Shown here one piece after another: positions 53,172 to 62,906 of a stretch of 64,000 nt of DNA. The DNA is from Streptomyces rapamycinicus NRRL 5491 (GTDB lineage Bacteria > Actinomycetota > Actinomycetes > Streptomycetales > Streptomycetaceae). The number at the start of each line of letters is the position of its first letter. Positions within the stretch are counted from its first letter, which is position 1. The notes under the pieces were generated by a model. It did not search any database and was not told where the DNA came from. It saw only the letters and a program-made list of their open reading frames with translations. The DNA lies in the NCBI RefSeq assembly GCF_024298965.1, contig NZ_CP085193.1:8556001-8620000 (forward strand). Reading direction: 5' to 3'. The position numbers and the translations under genes are program-made.

Positions 53172-54805
53172 GTACTACAAGCGACAGCGCCGCGCAGCGC
53201 CGGGGCAAAGCGCCCGCGGGTGAGCGCGTCGCGGACTGGGCCGACGGCCGGCTGGGCATCTACAGCCTGGCCAAGGCCAATATGCGCAAGATCTTCCCGG
53301 ACCACTGGTCCTTCATGCTGGGCGAGGTCTGCCTCTACAGCTTCATCGTCATCATCCTCACGGGTGTGTACCTGACGCTGTTCTTCCACCCCAGCATGTC
53401 GGAGGTCGTCTACGAGGGCCCGTACGTCCCGATGCAGGGCGTGCGGATGTCCGACGCGTTCAAGTCGACCCTCGACATCAGCTTCGAGGTACGCGGCGGT
53501 CTGCTGATCCGGCAGATCCACCACTGGGCCGCGCTGGTCTTCCTCGCCGGCATGTTCACGCACATGATGCGCGTGTTCTTCACCGGTGCGTTCCGCAAGC
53601 CGCGTGAGATCAACTGGCTGTTCGGCTTCCTGCTGTTCTTCCTCGGCATGCTGACCGGCTTCACCGGCTACTCGCTCCCCGACGACCTGCTCTCCGGCAC
53701 CGGTCTGCGGTTCATCGAGGGTGTGTTCCTGTCGATCCCGGTGGTCGGCACGTACATCTCGATGTTCGTCTTCGGCGGCGAGTTCCCCGGCACGGACCTC
53801 ATCGCGAGGCTCTACCCGGTCCATGTCCTGCTGCTGCCGGGCATCATGCTCGGTCTGCTGGTGGCGCACCTGATCCTGGTCTTCTACCACAAGCACACGC
53901 AGTACCCCGGGGCCGGAAAGACCGAGAAGAACGTCGTCGGCATGCCTCTGCTGCCGGTCTACATGGCCAAGGCGGGCGGCTTCTTCTTCCTGGTCTTCGG
54001 TGTGATCGCGGTCCTCTCCGCGGTCGCGACCATCAACCCGATCTGGACCATCGGCCCCTACCGGCCCGACCAGGTGTCCACCGGCGCCCAGCCCGACTGG
54101 TACATGGGCTTCGCCGAGGGTCTGGTCCGTGTGATGCCCGGCTGGGAGATCACCGCCTGGGGCCACACGCTCGTCCTGGGCGTGTTCATCCCGATCGTGC
54201 TCTTCCCGCTGGTCCTGTTCGCGATCGGGCTCTACCCGTTCATCGAGTCCTGGATCACCGGCGACAAGCGTGAGCACCACATCCTGGACCGCCCGCGCAA
54301 CGCCCCGACCCGTACGGCCTTCGGCGTCGCCTGGCTGACCGCGTACTTCGTGATGCTGATCGGTGGCGGTAACGACCTGTGGGCCACTCACTTCCACCTG
54401 TCGATCAACTCGATCACGTGGTTCGTGCGGATCGGCTTCTTCGCCGGCCCGGTCCTGGCGTTCATCGCCACCAAGCGGGTCTGCCTCGGCCTCCAGCGGC
54501 GCGACAAGGACAAGGTGCTGCACGGCCGCGAGACCGGCATCATCAAGCGGCTGCCGCACGGTGAGTTCATCGAGGTCCACGAGCCGCTCTCGCAGGAGCA
54601 GCTGCACACGCTCACCCAGCACGACCAGCCCGAGCCCTACGAGATCGGCCCGGAGGTCGACGAGAACGGGGTCAAGCGGAAGATAAAGCGTTCCCAGAAG
54701 CTCCGTTCGAAGCTCTCCAAGGGCTACTACGGCGGGGACAACGTCATTCCGAAGCCGACCCGCGAGGAGCACCACGAGATCACCAGCGGCCACGGCCACC
54801 ACTGA
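53168..54805 (+). CDS. qcrB: cytochrome bc1 complex cytochrome b subunit
   Basis: 545 residues from ATG 53168. Haem b histidines in RQIHHWAALVFLAGMFTHMM and YPVHVLLLPGIMLGLLVAHL; the quinol site has the PDWY-like QPDWYMGFAEGL. A long hydrophilic C-terminal tail (residue about 430 on, KRVCLGLQRRDKDKVLHGRE) is typical of actinobacterial QcrB and ends HGHH. Last gene of the ctaE-qcrCAB run, with a strong terminator 54 bp downstream. Confidence 0.97.
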   Translation: MSTTSDSAAQRRGKAPAGERVADWADGRLGIYSLAKANMRKIFPDHWSFMLGEVCLYSFIVIILTGVYLTLFFHPSMSEVVYEGPYVPMQGVRMSDAFKSTLDISFEVRGGLLIRQIHHWAALVFLAGMFTHMMRVFFTGAFRKPREINWLFGFLLFFLGMLTGFTGYSLPDDLLSGTGLRFIEGVFLSIPVVGTYISMFVFGGEFPGTDLIARLYPVHVLLLPGIMLGLLVAHLILVFYHKHTQYPGAGKTEKNVVGMPLLPVYMAKAGGFFFLVFGVIAVLSAVATINPIWTIGPYRPDQVSTGAQPDWYMGFAEGLVRVMPGWEITAWGHTLVLGVFIPIVLFPLVLFAIGLYPFIESWITGDKREHHILDRPRNAPTRTAFGVAWLTAYFVMLIGGGNDLWATHFHLSINSITWFVRIGFFAGPVLAFIATKRVCLGLQRRDKDKVLHGRETGIIKRLPHGEFIEVHEPLSQEQLHTLTQHDQPEPYEIGPEVDENGVKRKIKRSQKLRSKLSKGYYGGDNVIPKPTREEHHEITSGHGHH

Positions 54806-54859
54806 TCTCCCGGTACCTCCGCAGCGACCGGTTTCTTCATACAGCTACGCCACAGACCA

Positions 54860-54896
54860 GGGCCCCGGCCCGGACCACACGGTCCGGCCGGGGCCC
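54860..54896 (+). terminator. terminator after qcrB
   Basis: GGGCCCCGGCCCGGACC pairs with GGTCCGGCCGGGGCCC around ACAC, with one bulged base. Ends the respiratory cluster before trpD. Confidence 0.8.
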
Positions 54897-54982
54897 CGGC
54901 CGTGCGGCCGATAGGCTTGCGACGGGCCGCTGAAGTGCGCGGACCCCTTCCCTGCCCACCCCCACGGATCCAGGAGCGGACC

Positions 54983-56056
<1,074 letters not shown>

Positions 56057-56145
56057 GCGGTCCGGCGGGTCTTGGCGGCTGGGGCTCCGCCCCTTGACCC
56101 CTGGGGTTCTGAGGTCTGGCAGCCCTTGCCACGCCGGACGCCCCT
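56057..56145. repeat. dispersed GC-rich palindromic repeat, copy R8 (short)
   Basis: GGTCCGGCGGGTCTTGGCGG then CTGGGGCTCCGCCCCTTGAC begins immediately after the trpD stop. Left half of the family only. Confidence 0.6.
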
Positions 56146-56160
56146 GCGCGGGCCCCTTAC

Positions 56161-56203
56161 GGTGCCCATGGTCTGTCCGGGATGCGGACAGACCATGGGC
56201 ACC
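56161..56203. terminator. perfect 19-bp hairpin after trpD
   Basis: GGTGCCCATGGTCTGTCCG and its exact complement around GGATG. No T tract follows. It lies 15 bp before the probable -10 (CATACT, 56218) of the SAM-IV-controlled gene, so it may insulate that promoter or serve as an operator. Confidence 0.75.
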
Positions 56204-56230
56204 GGCGTCTGACATGGCATACTCCTGCCC

Positions 56231-56352
56231 AGGTCACGAGCGACAGCGACTACGGCCCCGGCCCGCTGTCCGGCAACCCTCCGTCCGTGGCGGGGTGCCC
56301 CGGGTGATGACCAGGCCGCCAGGCAGCGAGGCCGGCGGCAAGCGCGGACCCC
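56231..56352 (+). ncRNA. SAM-IV riboswitch
   Basis: The core matches what I know of the actinobacterial SAM-IV class. GGTCA (56232) pairs with TGACC (56308) to form P1, a GACAGCG/CGCTGTC hairpin follows, then the SAM-binding core CCGGCAACCCTCC and GGCGGGGTGCCCCGGGTGAT, and a GC-rich pseudoknot segment. It starts about 8 bp after a CATACT -10 element and lies in the 5' leader of the class V aminotransferase gene, 200 bp before its start. Confidence 0.9.
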
Positions 56353-56554
56353 TCGCACTAGGGGTCCTGGTGGTCGAGGGAGTTCTTCCGTGATGCAGCG
56401 AATGCGCTAGGGCCGAGCGGCCCGTCTCTCCTCCATGTGCTCCGCGCGGTGCGGCCGTGCGTCGAGCGATTTCCCGCGCCCTTTTTCGGCCGGCTCGCCG
56501 CCGCCGTTTCCGTGCGCGTCACGCATTCCTTCGACCCCCTCGGGAGACTTCGCC

Positions 56555-57943
56555 ATGTCCGCGCGCCCCGCTGCCACCACCGCCACCTCTTCCTCTTCCG
56601 CCACCGCCTGTGAGCCGCTGCCCGTGCTGGGCGACGATGTCCTGGTCCCCCTGGTCACCGGCGGTGAGGTGAGCTACGCGGCGCTCGACTACGCCGCCAG
56701 CGCCCCCGCGCTGCGGCGGGTCTGGGACGACATCGCCGCGTACGCGCCCTACTACGGCAGCGTGCACCGCGGGGCGGGCTACCTCTCGCAGCTGTCCACC
56801 GACCTCTTCGAGAACAGCCGTAAGGACGTCGCCGCCTTCCTGGGCTGCCGCGAGGACGACCAGGTCGTCTTCACCCGCTCCACCACCGATTCGCTCAACC
56901 TCCTGGCCGCCGTGGCGCCCCTGGGCACCGAGGTCTTCGTCTTCGAGACCGAGCACCACGCCTCGCTGCTGCCGTGGGAGCAGCGGGAGGACATCACCGT
57001 CCGCTACCTCAGCGCCCCGCGCTCCCCGCGGCAGGCGGTGCAGACGCTGGAGAAGGCGCTCGCGGGGCGCGCCGGGGGCCCGGCGCTGGTGTGCGTGACC
57101 GGCGCGTCCAATGTGACCGGCGAACTGTGGCCGGTGCGGGAGCTGGCAGAGGCCGCGCACGCCCACGGCGCCCGTATCGTCCTGGACGCCGCGCAGCTGG
57201 CCCCGCACCATCCCGTGGACATCGCCGGGGCGGACGTCGACTGGGTGGCCTTCTCCGGACACAAGCTGTACGCGCCCTTCGGGGCCGGAGTGCTGGCCGG
57301 GCGGGCGGACTGGCTGCGCGAGGCCCGGCCGTATCTCGCGGGCGGCGGCGCCAGCCGTAAGGTCACCCGCAGGGACGACGGCGGCGTCGACGTCGAGTGG
57401 CACACCACCGCCGCCCGGCACGAGGCGGGCTCGCCGAACGTCATCGGCGTCTACGCGATCGCGTCGGCCTGCAAGGCGCTGACCGAGGCCGGTTTCGAGG
57501 GCCTGGTCGCCCGTGAGCGGCAGCTGATCGAGAAGGTGCGGACGGGGCTCGCCGAGGTGCCCGAGGTGCGGGTGCTCTCGCTGTTCGGCGACGACGCGCC
57601 CCGGGTCGGCGTGCTGTCGTTCGTGGTGGAGGGGTGGAACAGCTCCCACTTCGCGGCGGCGCTCTCCGCGGAGTACGGCATCGGCGTACGCGACGGGCTG
57701 TTCTGCGCCCATCCGCTGGTCCGCACCCTGCTGGACAGCGAGCCCGACGAGCCGGGCGAGTGCGGCGCGCCCGAGGCCGCGCCGGGGGAGCGGTCGCTGA
57801 ACGCGATCCGGGTCAGCTTCGGGGCGGGCACGCCCGACGAGCATGTGGAGCGTTTCGTGGGCGCCGTGAAGGAACTGGTGCGCGACGGCGCCCGCTGGAA
57901 CTACCGCACTGAGGACGGCCGCTGCGTCCCGGACCGCGGCTGA
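56555..57943 (+). CDS. class V aminotransferase, cysteine-desulfurase-like
   Basis: 462 residues from ATG 56555 (CGGGAGA upstream). A Ser/Thr-rich N-terminus (residues 1-20), then the PLP fold: YGSVHRGAGYLSQLSTDLFE, VVFTRSTTDSLNLLAAV, TEHHASLLPW, CVTGASNVTGELWPVREL, IVLDAAQLAPHHPVDIAG and the PLP lysine in WVAFSGHKLYAPFGAGVL. The C-terminal loop YGIGVRDGLFCAHPLVR carries a cysteine near the catalytic position of group II desulfurases. Being under a SAM-IV riboswitch ties it to sulfur or methionine metabolism; the acceptor is unknown. Confidence 0.9.
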   Translation: MSARPAATTATSSSSATACEPLPVLGDDVLVPLVTGGEVSYAALDYAASAPALRRVWDDIAAYAPYYGSVHRGAGYLSQLSTDLFENSRKDVAAFLGCREDDQVVFTRSTTDSLNLLAAVAPLGTEVFVFETEHHASLLPWEQREDITVRYLSAPRSPRQAVQTLEKALAGRAGGPALVCVTGASNVTGELWPVRELAEAAHAHGARIVLDAAQLAPHHPVDIAGADVDWVAFSGHKLYAPFGAGVLAGRADWLREARPYLAGGGASRKVTRRDDGGVDVEWHTTAARHEAGSPNVIGVYAIASACKALTEAGFEGLVARERQLIEKVRTGLAEVPEVRVLSLFGDDAPRVGVLSFVVEGWNSSHFAAALSAEYGIGVRDGLFCAHPLVRTLLDSEPDEPGECGAPEAAPGERSLNAIRVSFGAGTPDEHVERFVGAVKELVRDGARWNYRTEDGRCVPDRG

Positions 57944-57984
57944 GCCCGTTTGGCCCAGCAGCCCGGCGCGCGCCGGGCCCTGCC

Positions 57985-58048
57985 GGGGCCCTTTCCCCTC
58001 CCTGCCCCTCCTCGCAACCAGGGGCTCCGCCCCTGGACCCCAGGAGAC
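57985..58048. repeat. dispersed GC-rich palindromic repeat, copy R9 (partial)
   Basis: CTTTCCCCTCCCTGCCCCTC and CAGGGGCTCCGCCCCTGGAC in the 692-bp convergent gap 57944-58635. Confidence 0.65.
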
Positions 58049-58570
58049 CGACGAGCCGACCGCCGCCGCCGTGAACACCTGCACCGGCGAGCCGGTCGCG
58101 GGTGGCGCGGCGGATGACCGGGCGCGTCCGGGCGTCCGGCCGGGGTCTGGGGCGGAGTCCCGGTCTCGCTTCGTTCCTGGACCCGGGGGTCGATGAGCCG
58201 ACCGCGGCCGCGATCAGCTGACCGGCCAGGGTGCCGACCGCGTCACCTGTGAGGCGGTGGTCGAGTGGCCGGCCGGTGAGCGGGGCCAGGGGGTCCGTGG
58301 GGCGGGTAGTGAGGGCGTGAATACCTGCACCGGCGGGCTGGCCGCGTCGCCGCGCCGACGCGGCGGATGACTGGGCGGACGCCCGCGCGCTTCCGGGTTG
58401 TCCGGCCGGGGTCTGGGGGAGCGCCGGTTTCGCGTCGCCCCTGGGTTTCGGGGGTGACGAGGCGGCCGTCGTCGTGAGCGCTTGCGGCGGTGGGTTGATC
58501 GCGGTCGGCGGGCCGACGGGGCGGATGGCCGGGCGGGCCTTCGCGCGCGTCCGGGGTCTGGGGTGGAACC
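58049..58570. repeat. degenerate direct repeats, about three copies
   Basis: Segments near 58060-58160, 58315-58425 and 58470-58565 share a GTGAACACCTGCACCGGCG-like start, GGCGGATGACCGGG and a GGCCGGGGTCTGGGG end. No coding pattern. They may be decayed copies of a gene fragment. Confidence 0.55.
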
Positions 58571-58640
58571 CCAGTTGCGGGAAGGGGCGGGAGGGGAATG
58601 GCCCGCCGCAGGCGTCACGAGCCGCCAGACACCCTCTAGC
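58545..58640. repeat. dispersed GC-rich palindromic repeat, copy R11
   Basis: GGGTCTGGGGTGGAACCCC, GGGAAGGGGCGGGAGGGG, CCCGCCGCAGGCGTCACGAG and CCGCCAGACACCC. Right half of the family, ending within the stop region of the RAM-domain gene. Confidence 0.65.
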
Positions 58641-58917
58641 CGTCCAGGCCGATCGCGAACGCCGCCTCCAGGTCGTGCTGCGAGTACGTCCGGAAGGCGA
58701 TGTGGGTCTCGGTCGAGGCGACCCCCGGCAGCTTGCTGATCTGGCCCGTGATGATGTCCGCGAGGTCGTCGTGCCGTGCCACCCGCACCATCGCGATCAG
58801 ATCGTGCGCGCCGGTGACCGAGTAGACCTCGCTCACACCCTCCAGCGCGGCGATCTTCTCGGCGGTCTCCGGGATCTGGTCCACGTTGGTCTTGATGAGC
58901 ACGATCGAAGTGATCAC
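58636..58917 (-). CDS. stand-alone Lrp/AsnC ligand-binding (RAM) domain protein
   Basis: 93 residues from GTG 58917. Entire protein is the RAM domain: ITSIVLIKTNVDQIPETAEK, VSEVYSVTGAHDLIAMVRVA, and ITGQISKLPGVASTETHIAF. No helix-turn-helix, so it cannot bind DNA by itself; such proteins may bind amino acids or modulate full Lrp regulators. It overlaps the rhomboid stop by four bases (GTGA), so the two are translated together. Confidence 0.92.
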   Translation of the reverse strand: MITSIVLIKTNVDQIPETAEKIAALEGVSEVYSVTGAHDLIAMVRVARHDDLADIITGQISKLPGVASTETHIAFRTYSQHDLEAAFAIGLDG

Positions 58918-59648
58918 GGCTGGCTTTCTCCCTCACTGGGCCTGGCTGCGCCGCCCACTCTAGCCGTCCGCCCGAACCGGGCCCACGCGTAGAGAAAGCC
59001 GAGCGTGAAGCCCACGAGATGGGCGAGATAGGCGACGCCGGGGCGGTCGTCGGCCTGCCGGGCGGCCAGCCACTGGAGGGCCACCCAGAAGATCAGCACG
59101 GCCCAGGCCGGAAAGCGCAGCGGGAGGAAGAGCAGGAACGGGAAGAGGCTGGTCACCCGGGCGCGGGGGAACAGCCACAGAAAGGCGCCGAGCACCCCGG
59201 AGATGGCCCCGGAGGCGCCCACCAGGGACTGGGCCGAGTCGGCGTGCGCGGCGGCGTAGCCGAGGAGTGCCAGATAGCCGGTGGCGAGGTAGAAGACGGC
59301 GAACTGGAAACGGCCCATCCGTTCCTCGGTCATCGCGCCGAAGACATAGAGGAACAGCATGTTGCCGAGCAGGTGCAGCCAGTTGCCGTGCACGAACAGC
59401 GCGGTCAGCGGCGCGAGCGGCTGATCGGGGTCGCCGCTCCACAGGGCGCTGGGCACCACCCCCCAGCGCTCGAAGTAGGTGGACTGGGCCTCCACCAGCC
59501 GCCCGCCCGAGCCATAGCCGGGGTTGAGCCCCGAGGCCGGTCCGAGGACGAAGATCAGGCAGCAGCTGACGATCAGGCCGTACGTCATCCAGGGGCGGCC
59601 GGGCCCCGCCATCCAGGGGCGGTGGCGCCCCGACGACGTCTCGATCAT
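58914..59648 (-). CDS. rhomboid family intramembrane serine protease
   Basis: 244 residues from ATG 59648. Six or seven helices. NWLHLLGNMLFLYVFGAMTE (HxxxN-type motif), catalytic serine in LVGASGAISGVLGAF, and catalytic histidine in VAYLAHLVGFTLGFLYAW are all intact. Cleaves helices in the membrane; substrates unknown. Divergent from the zinc-ribbon gene. Confidence 0.93.
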   Translation of the reverse strand: MIETSSGRHRPWMAGPGRPWMTYGLIVSCCLIFVLGPASGLNPGYGSGGRLVEAQSTYFERWGVVPSALWSGDPDQPLAPLTALFVHGNWLHLLGNMLFLYVFGAMTEERMGRFQFAVFYLATGYLALLGYAAAHADSAQSLVGASGAISGVLGAFLWLFPRARVTSLFPFLLFLPLRFPAWAVLIFWVALQWLAARQADDRPGVAYLAHLVGFTLGFLYAWARFGRTARVGGAARPSEGESQP

Positions 59649-59801
59649 GGGCAGATCATTCCGTACCGGGCGCAACCTCCACAGAGCGCCTCGCCGCGCT
59701 GCGCCGGGTCGTGGCAGCGGACCGGGCCCGGCGCGGGCCAGGGCTCAGGCCGTAGGGTTACAGGACGCCGCCGACGAGCCGAGAAGCGAGGATCCGCAAC
59801 C

Positions 59802-60047
59802 ATGGCCGTGCCACTGCCGACCACCCAGACCCGCTGGCGTTGCACACTGTGCGGCAATCTCACCCGGTTCGATGTGACCCGCTCGACCAGAGCCGTGGAG
59901 TATGTGCACCTCGACTTGGCGGGGGAACCCAGAGTCGAGGAACGCGAGGTGCTCAGTGAGACCATTGAGTCAGTGCGTTGTCGCTGGTGCAACGCGGTCG
60001 ACCAGGTAGAACTCGTGGATCGTCCGAGCACCGGCCAGAGCGCCTGA
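59802..60047 (+). CDS. small zinc-ribbon protein
   Basis: 81 residues: a CTLCGN pair near 14 and a CRWCN pair near 58, each C-x-x-C, a likely single zinc site. Between is an acidic stretch (VHLDLAGEPRVEEREVLSET). It lies 17 bp before the NYN gene and may be cotranscribed; together they could act on RNA. Start ATG 59802 fits the conserved TRWRCTLCGN lead. Confidence 0.87.
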   Translation: MAVPLPTTQTRWRCTLCGNLTRFDVTRSTRAVEYVHLDLAGEPRVEEREVLSETIESVRCRWCNAVDQVELVDRPSTGQSA

Positions 60048-60064
60048 GAACGGAGCGGTGACAG

Positions 60065-61426
60065 GTGGTGGAGCGGACCGGTGACCCCGGGGCGGCCGGT
60101 GACGCCGAGGGCGTCCCCGAGGCGCTGGACCGCCCCCTGCCGGAAGGGGTGCGACGGCGCGTGGTGGCGCTGGTCGCGGACGCCTTCGGCGGTCTGACGG
60201 TCACCGAGCTGCCCACCCAGCTGCGGCAGTACGCCCGGTTCACCCCGACCCGCCGCGCCAAGTTCGCGGGCAACGCGATGGCCGCCGCGGTGGAGAGCGA
60301 CCCCGTCTTCCGGCAGCGGATCGCGGGACGGCTGCGGGAGACCCAACGGGAGCTGGCCGAGGCGATCGAGGGCGGTTCGCCGCCCGCCGCGGCCGATCCG
60401 GTGGATGTCGCGGCGGTGGCGTATGTGCTGCGCCCGGTGGGCTGGGTCAAGCTGGTCGAGGCGGCGGGCGAGGAGGCCCAGCGGGCCTCCGCCGAGCGGG
60501 CCGGTGAGGAGGCGGCGCGCGAGCTCCAGCGGCTGCGCGACGAGCTCGCCGAGGCCAAGGCGGCCACCCGGCACGAGACGGAGCGGACGCGCACCGAGCT
60601 GGAGTCGGCCCGCAAGGAGAACGACGTGCTCCAGCGCAAGCTGCGCAGCGCGCAGAGCGATGTGAAGCGGGGCGCGGCCGCGCTGCGCAAGATCGAGGCG
60701 GAGCTGGACTCCGTACGGTCGGAGGCGGCGGCCCGTCAGGCCACCGCGGACAGCGAGGCACGGCGGCTGCGGGCCCGGCTCGCGGAGGCGGAGTCGGCGC
60801 TGGAGGCCAGCCGGCGGGCGGTGCGCGAGGGGCGCAGCGTGGAGGACATGCGGCTGCGGCTGCTGCTGGACACGGTGCTGGACGCGGCGCAGGGGCTGCG
60901 GCGCGAACTGGCCCTGCCGCCCGCGTCGATGCGCCCGGCGGACACGGTGGACGCCGTGGAGCCGGGGAAGATGACGCCGAAGGACATAGCGACCAGGGCG
61001 CTGTCGGAGATGGACCCGGCGCTGCTGGACCAGCTGCTCGCGCTGCCCCAGGCGCATCTGGTGGTGGACGGCTACAACGTCACCAAGACCGGCTATCCCA
61101 CGATGCCGTTGGAGAAGCAGCGGCTGCGGCTGCTGGGCGGTCTTGCGGTGCTCGCGGCCCAGACGGGCGCGGAGATGACCTGTGTCTTCGACGGGGCGGA
61201 GCTGGCCGCTCCGGTGCTGCTCGCGCCGCCGCGCGGGGTGCGGGTGCTGTTCAGCAAGCCGGGTGTGACGGCCGACGAGTTGATCCGGCAGCTGGTGCGG
61301 GCCGAGCCGCCGGGCCGTCCGGTGGTGGTGGTGTCCACCGACCGCGAGGTGGCCGACGGGGTGGCGCGCGCCGGAGCGCGCCCCGTGGCATCGGCGTTGC
61401 TGCTGAAGCGACTTGCCCGTTCCTGA
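60065..61426 (+). CDS. NYN-domain protein with coiled coil (putative RNase)
   Basis: 453 residues from GTG 60065. An N-terminal helical domain (VRRRVVALVADAFGGLTVTE, QYARFTPTRRAKFAGN), a coiled coil of about 110 residues (ELQRLRDELAEAKAATRHET ... ARRLRARLAEAE), then a PIN-like NYN/YacP domain: LVVDGYNVTKTGYPTMP with the acidic metal site, MTCVFDGAELAAP, and VVVVSTDREVADGVARAG. Expected to be a metal-dependent ribonuclease or RNA-binding protein. It follows the zinc-ribbon gene by 17 bp. Confidence 0.88.
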   Translation: MVERTGDPGAAGDAEGVPEALDRPLPEGVRRRVVALVADAFGGLTVTELPTQLRQYARFTPTRRAKFAGNAMAAAVESDPVFRQRIAGRLRETQRELAEAIEGGSPPAAADPVDVAAVAYVLRPVGWVKLVEAAGEEAQRASAERAGEEAARELQRLRDELAEAKAATRHETERTRTELESARKENDVLQRKLRSAQSDVKRGAAALRKIEAELDSVRSEAAARQATADSEARRLRARLAEAESALEASRRAVREGRSVEDMRLRLLLDTVLDAAQGLRRELALPPASMRPADTVDAVEPGKMTPKDIATRALSEMDPALLDQLLALPQAHLVVDGYNVTKTGYPTMPLEKQRLRLLGGLAVLAAQTGAEMTCVFDGAELAAPVLLAPPRGVRVLFSKPGVTADELIRQLVRAEPPGRPVVVVSTDREVADGVARAGARPVASALLLKRLARS

Positions 61427-61628
61427 GCCGTCATGGCCCGGTCGTCCCTCCCTGCGCCCCGGTTGCCCCGTTTCTCCGTTCCACGGCCGAAGTGCCCGAA
61501 TCACTTCGAATGGCTTCACAAGTCTGACCCGGGGCACTTGTGGTGTCAGCGGAGCGTCATCGACCATCACTGCCTGTACGATATTTGTAAAAGATGCGCT
61601 CGCGGACCGACTTTTTTGCCGTCGGGAT

Positions 61629-61658
61629 TTGAACGGATCACGGCGGGGTCACTATCGT
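61629..61658 (+). promoter_or_regulatory. promoter of the first NlpC/P60 gene
   Basis: TTGAAC (-35), 18 bp, TATCGT (-10), a good housekeeping-sigma match. Predicted start near 61664, giving a leader that contains the riboswitch. Confidence 0.55.
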
Positions 61659-61680
61659 CAGCTCGAACCTTCGCGCGGTT

Positions 61681-61776
61681 GATCACCCATCCGGGGTGAC
61701 AGCGGAGGTACCGCCGAGTCCGCGCCCTGTCGCGGAGCCGGGGCTTCACAACCCCCCAACTCCCGGTAGGCGGCTG
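61681..61776 (+). ncRNA. c-di-AMP (ydaO/yuaA-type) riboswitch
   Basis: Features of the actinobacterial form as I know it: TCACCC/GGGTGA hairpin (61683-61699), then GGTACCGCCGAGTCC, a CCGCG/CGCGG hairpin, GAGCCGGGG, and CTCCCGGTAGGCGGC, whose GGCGG pairs with CCGCC at 61711 to close P1. Such riboswitches commonly precede cell-wall hydrolase genes in Streptomyces, as here. It ends about 25 bp before the start codon. A structural search is needed to be certain of the class. Confidence 0.75.
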
Positions 61777-61798
61777 GAGGAAGAAGGAGCTCGCCTTC

Positions 61799-62824
61799 GT
61801 GGCGTCCCACCGTCGACCCAAGCAGCCGAGCCGCACTCGGGTAACCGTCCTCACCGCGACCGCGGCAGCCGCCGTCGCTCTCACGTCCCAGGCCGCCCAG
61901 GCCGCTCCGAAGCAGGACAAGAAGGACGTCAAGGAGCAGGTCGACAAGCTCTACGAAGAGGCGGAGCAGGCGACCGAGAAGTACAACGGCGCCAAGGAGA
62001 AGCAGCAGAAGCTGGAGAAGCAGGTCGGCGAGCTCCAGGACAAGGTGGCGCGCGGCCAGGAGGACCTCAACAAGCTGCGCAACGGCCTCGGTTCGATGGC
62101 CACCGCCCAGTACCGCTCCGGTGGGATCGACCCCTCGGTGCAGCTGCTCCTCTCCTCCGACCCGGACACCTACCTCGAGAAGGCGTCCACCCTCAGCCAG
62201 CTGAGCGGCAAGCAGGCCGAGTCCCTGCGGAAGATCGCCGACAAGCAGCGCACCCTCAAGCAGCAGCGCGAAGAGGCGTCCACCAAGCTCAAGGACCTTG
62301 CCGACACCCGTAAGGCGCTCGGCAAGAAGAAGGACGAGATCCAGGGCAAGCTGTCCAAGGCCCGGAACCTCCTCAACACCCTCACGGCCAAGGAGCGCGC
62401 CAAGCTGGCGGCCCAGGACGCCGAGCGCGCCAACCGCTCCAGCGAGCGCGTCGATCTCGGCAACGAGGTGCCCGAGTCGGGGCGTGCCGCCGCCGCGCTG
62501 GCCGCCGCCAAGACGAAGATCGGCCTCCCGTACGTCTGGGGCGCGACCGGTCCGTCCTCCTTCGACTGCTCCGGACTCACCGGCTGGGCCTACCAGCAGG
62601 CCGGGGTGCAGCTGCCGCGGATCTCCCAGGACCAGGCCAACGCCGGTACCCGCATCAGCCGGGGCGAGCTCAAGCCGGGCGACCTGGTGCTCTTCTACGG
62701 CGACCTGCACCACATAGGCCTCTACGCGGGCGGCGGCCAGGTGCTGCACGCGCCCAAGCCCGGTGCCGGTGTGCGCTACGAGTCGATGGACAACATGCCG
62801 TTCCAGTTCGGCGTCCGGGTCTGA
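61799..62824 (+). CDS. NlpC/P60 cell-wall hydrolase
   Basis: 341 residues from GTG 61799 (AGGAAGAAGGAGC upstream). A signal peptide (VTVLTATAAAAVALTSQAAQ, cut near AQAA), a long coiled coil (VDKLYEEAEQATEKYNGAKE to ARNLLNTLTAKERAKL, about 45-210), and a C-terminal NlpC/P60 domain with catalytic cysteine in SFDCSGLTGWAY, histidine in GDLHHIGLYAGGG and LHAPKPG. A secreted D,L-endopeptidase for peptidoglycan. Likely controlled by c-di-AMP. A paralog follows in tandem. Confidence 0.95.
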   Translation: MASHRRPKQPSRTRVTVLTATAAAAVALTSQAAQAAPKQDKKDVKEQVDKLYEEAEQATEKYNGAKEKQQKLEKQVGELQDKVARGQEDLNKLRNGLGSMATAQYRSGGIDPSVQLLLSSDPDTYLEKASTLSQLSGKQAESLRKIADKQRTLKQQREEASTKLKDLADTRKALGKKKDEIQGKLSKARNLLNTLTAKERAKLAAQDAERANRSSERVDLGNEVPESGRAAAALAAAKTKIGLPYVWGATGPSSFDCSGLTGWAYQQAGVQLPRISQDQANAGTRISRGELKPGDLVLFYGDLHHIGLYAGGGQVLHAPKPGAGVRYESMDNMPFQFGVRV

Positions 62825-62906
62825 TCCGGAAGTCCTGCGAACCAGGCTTCAAACCGTCTCAACCGCAATCCTTTCGGGCGAATCTCCAGCGCCCTCGCTG
62901 ATCCTC

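Noticed and set aside
61433..61699. Open frame of 88 codons with several Cys/His upstream of the NlpC/P60 gene
   Set aside because: Third-position GC is low from about codon 28 on, no ribosome site, and it overlaps the promoter and riboswitch of the next gene.
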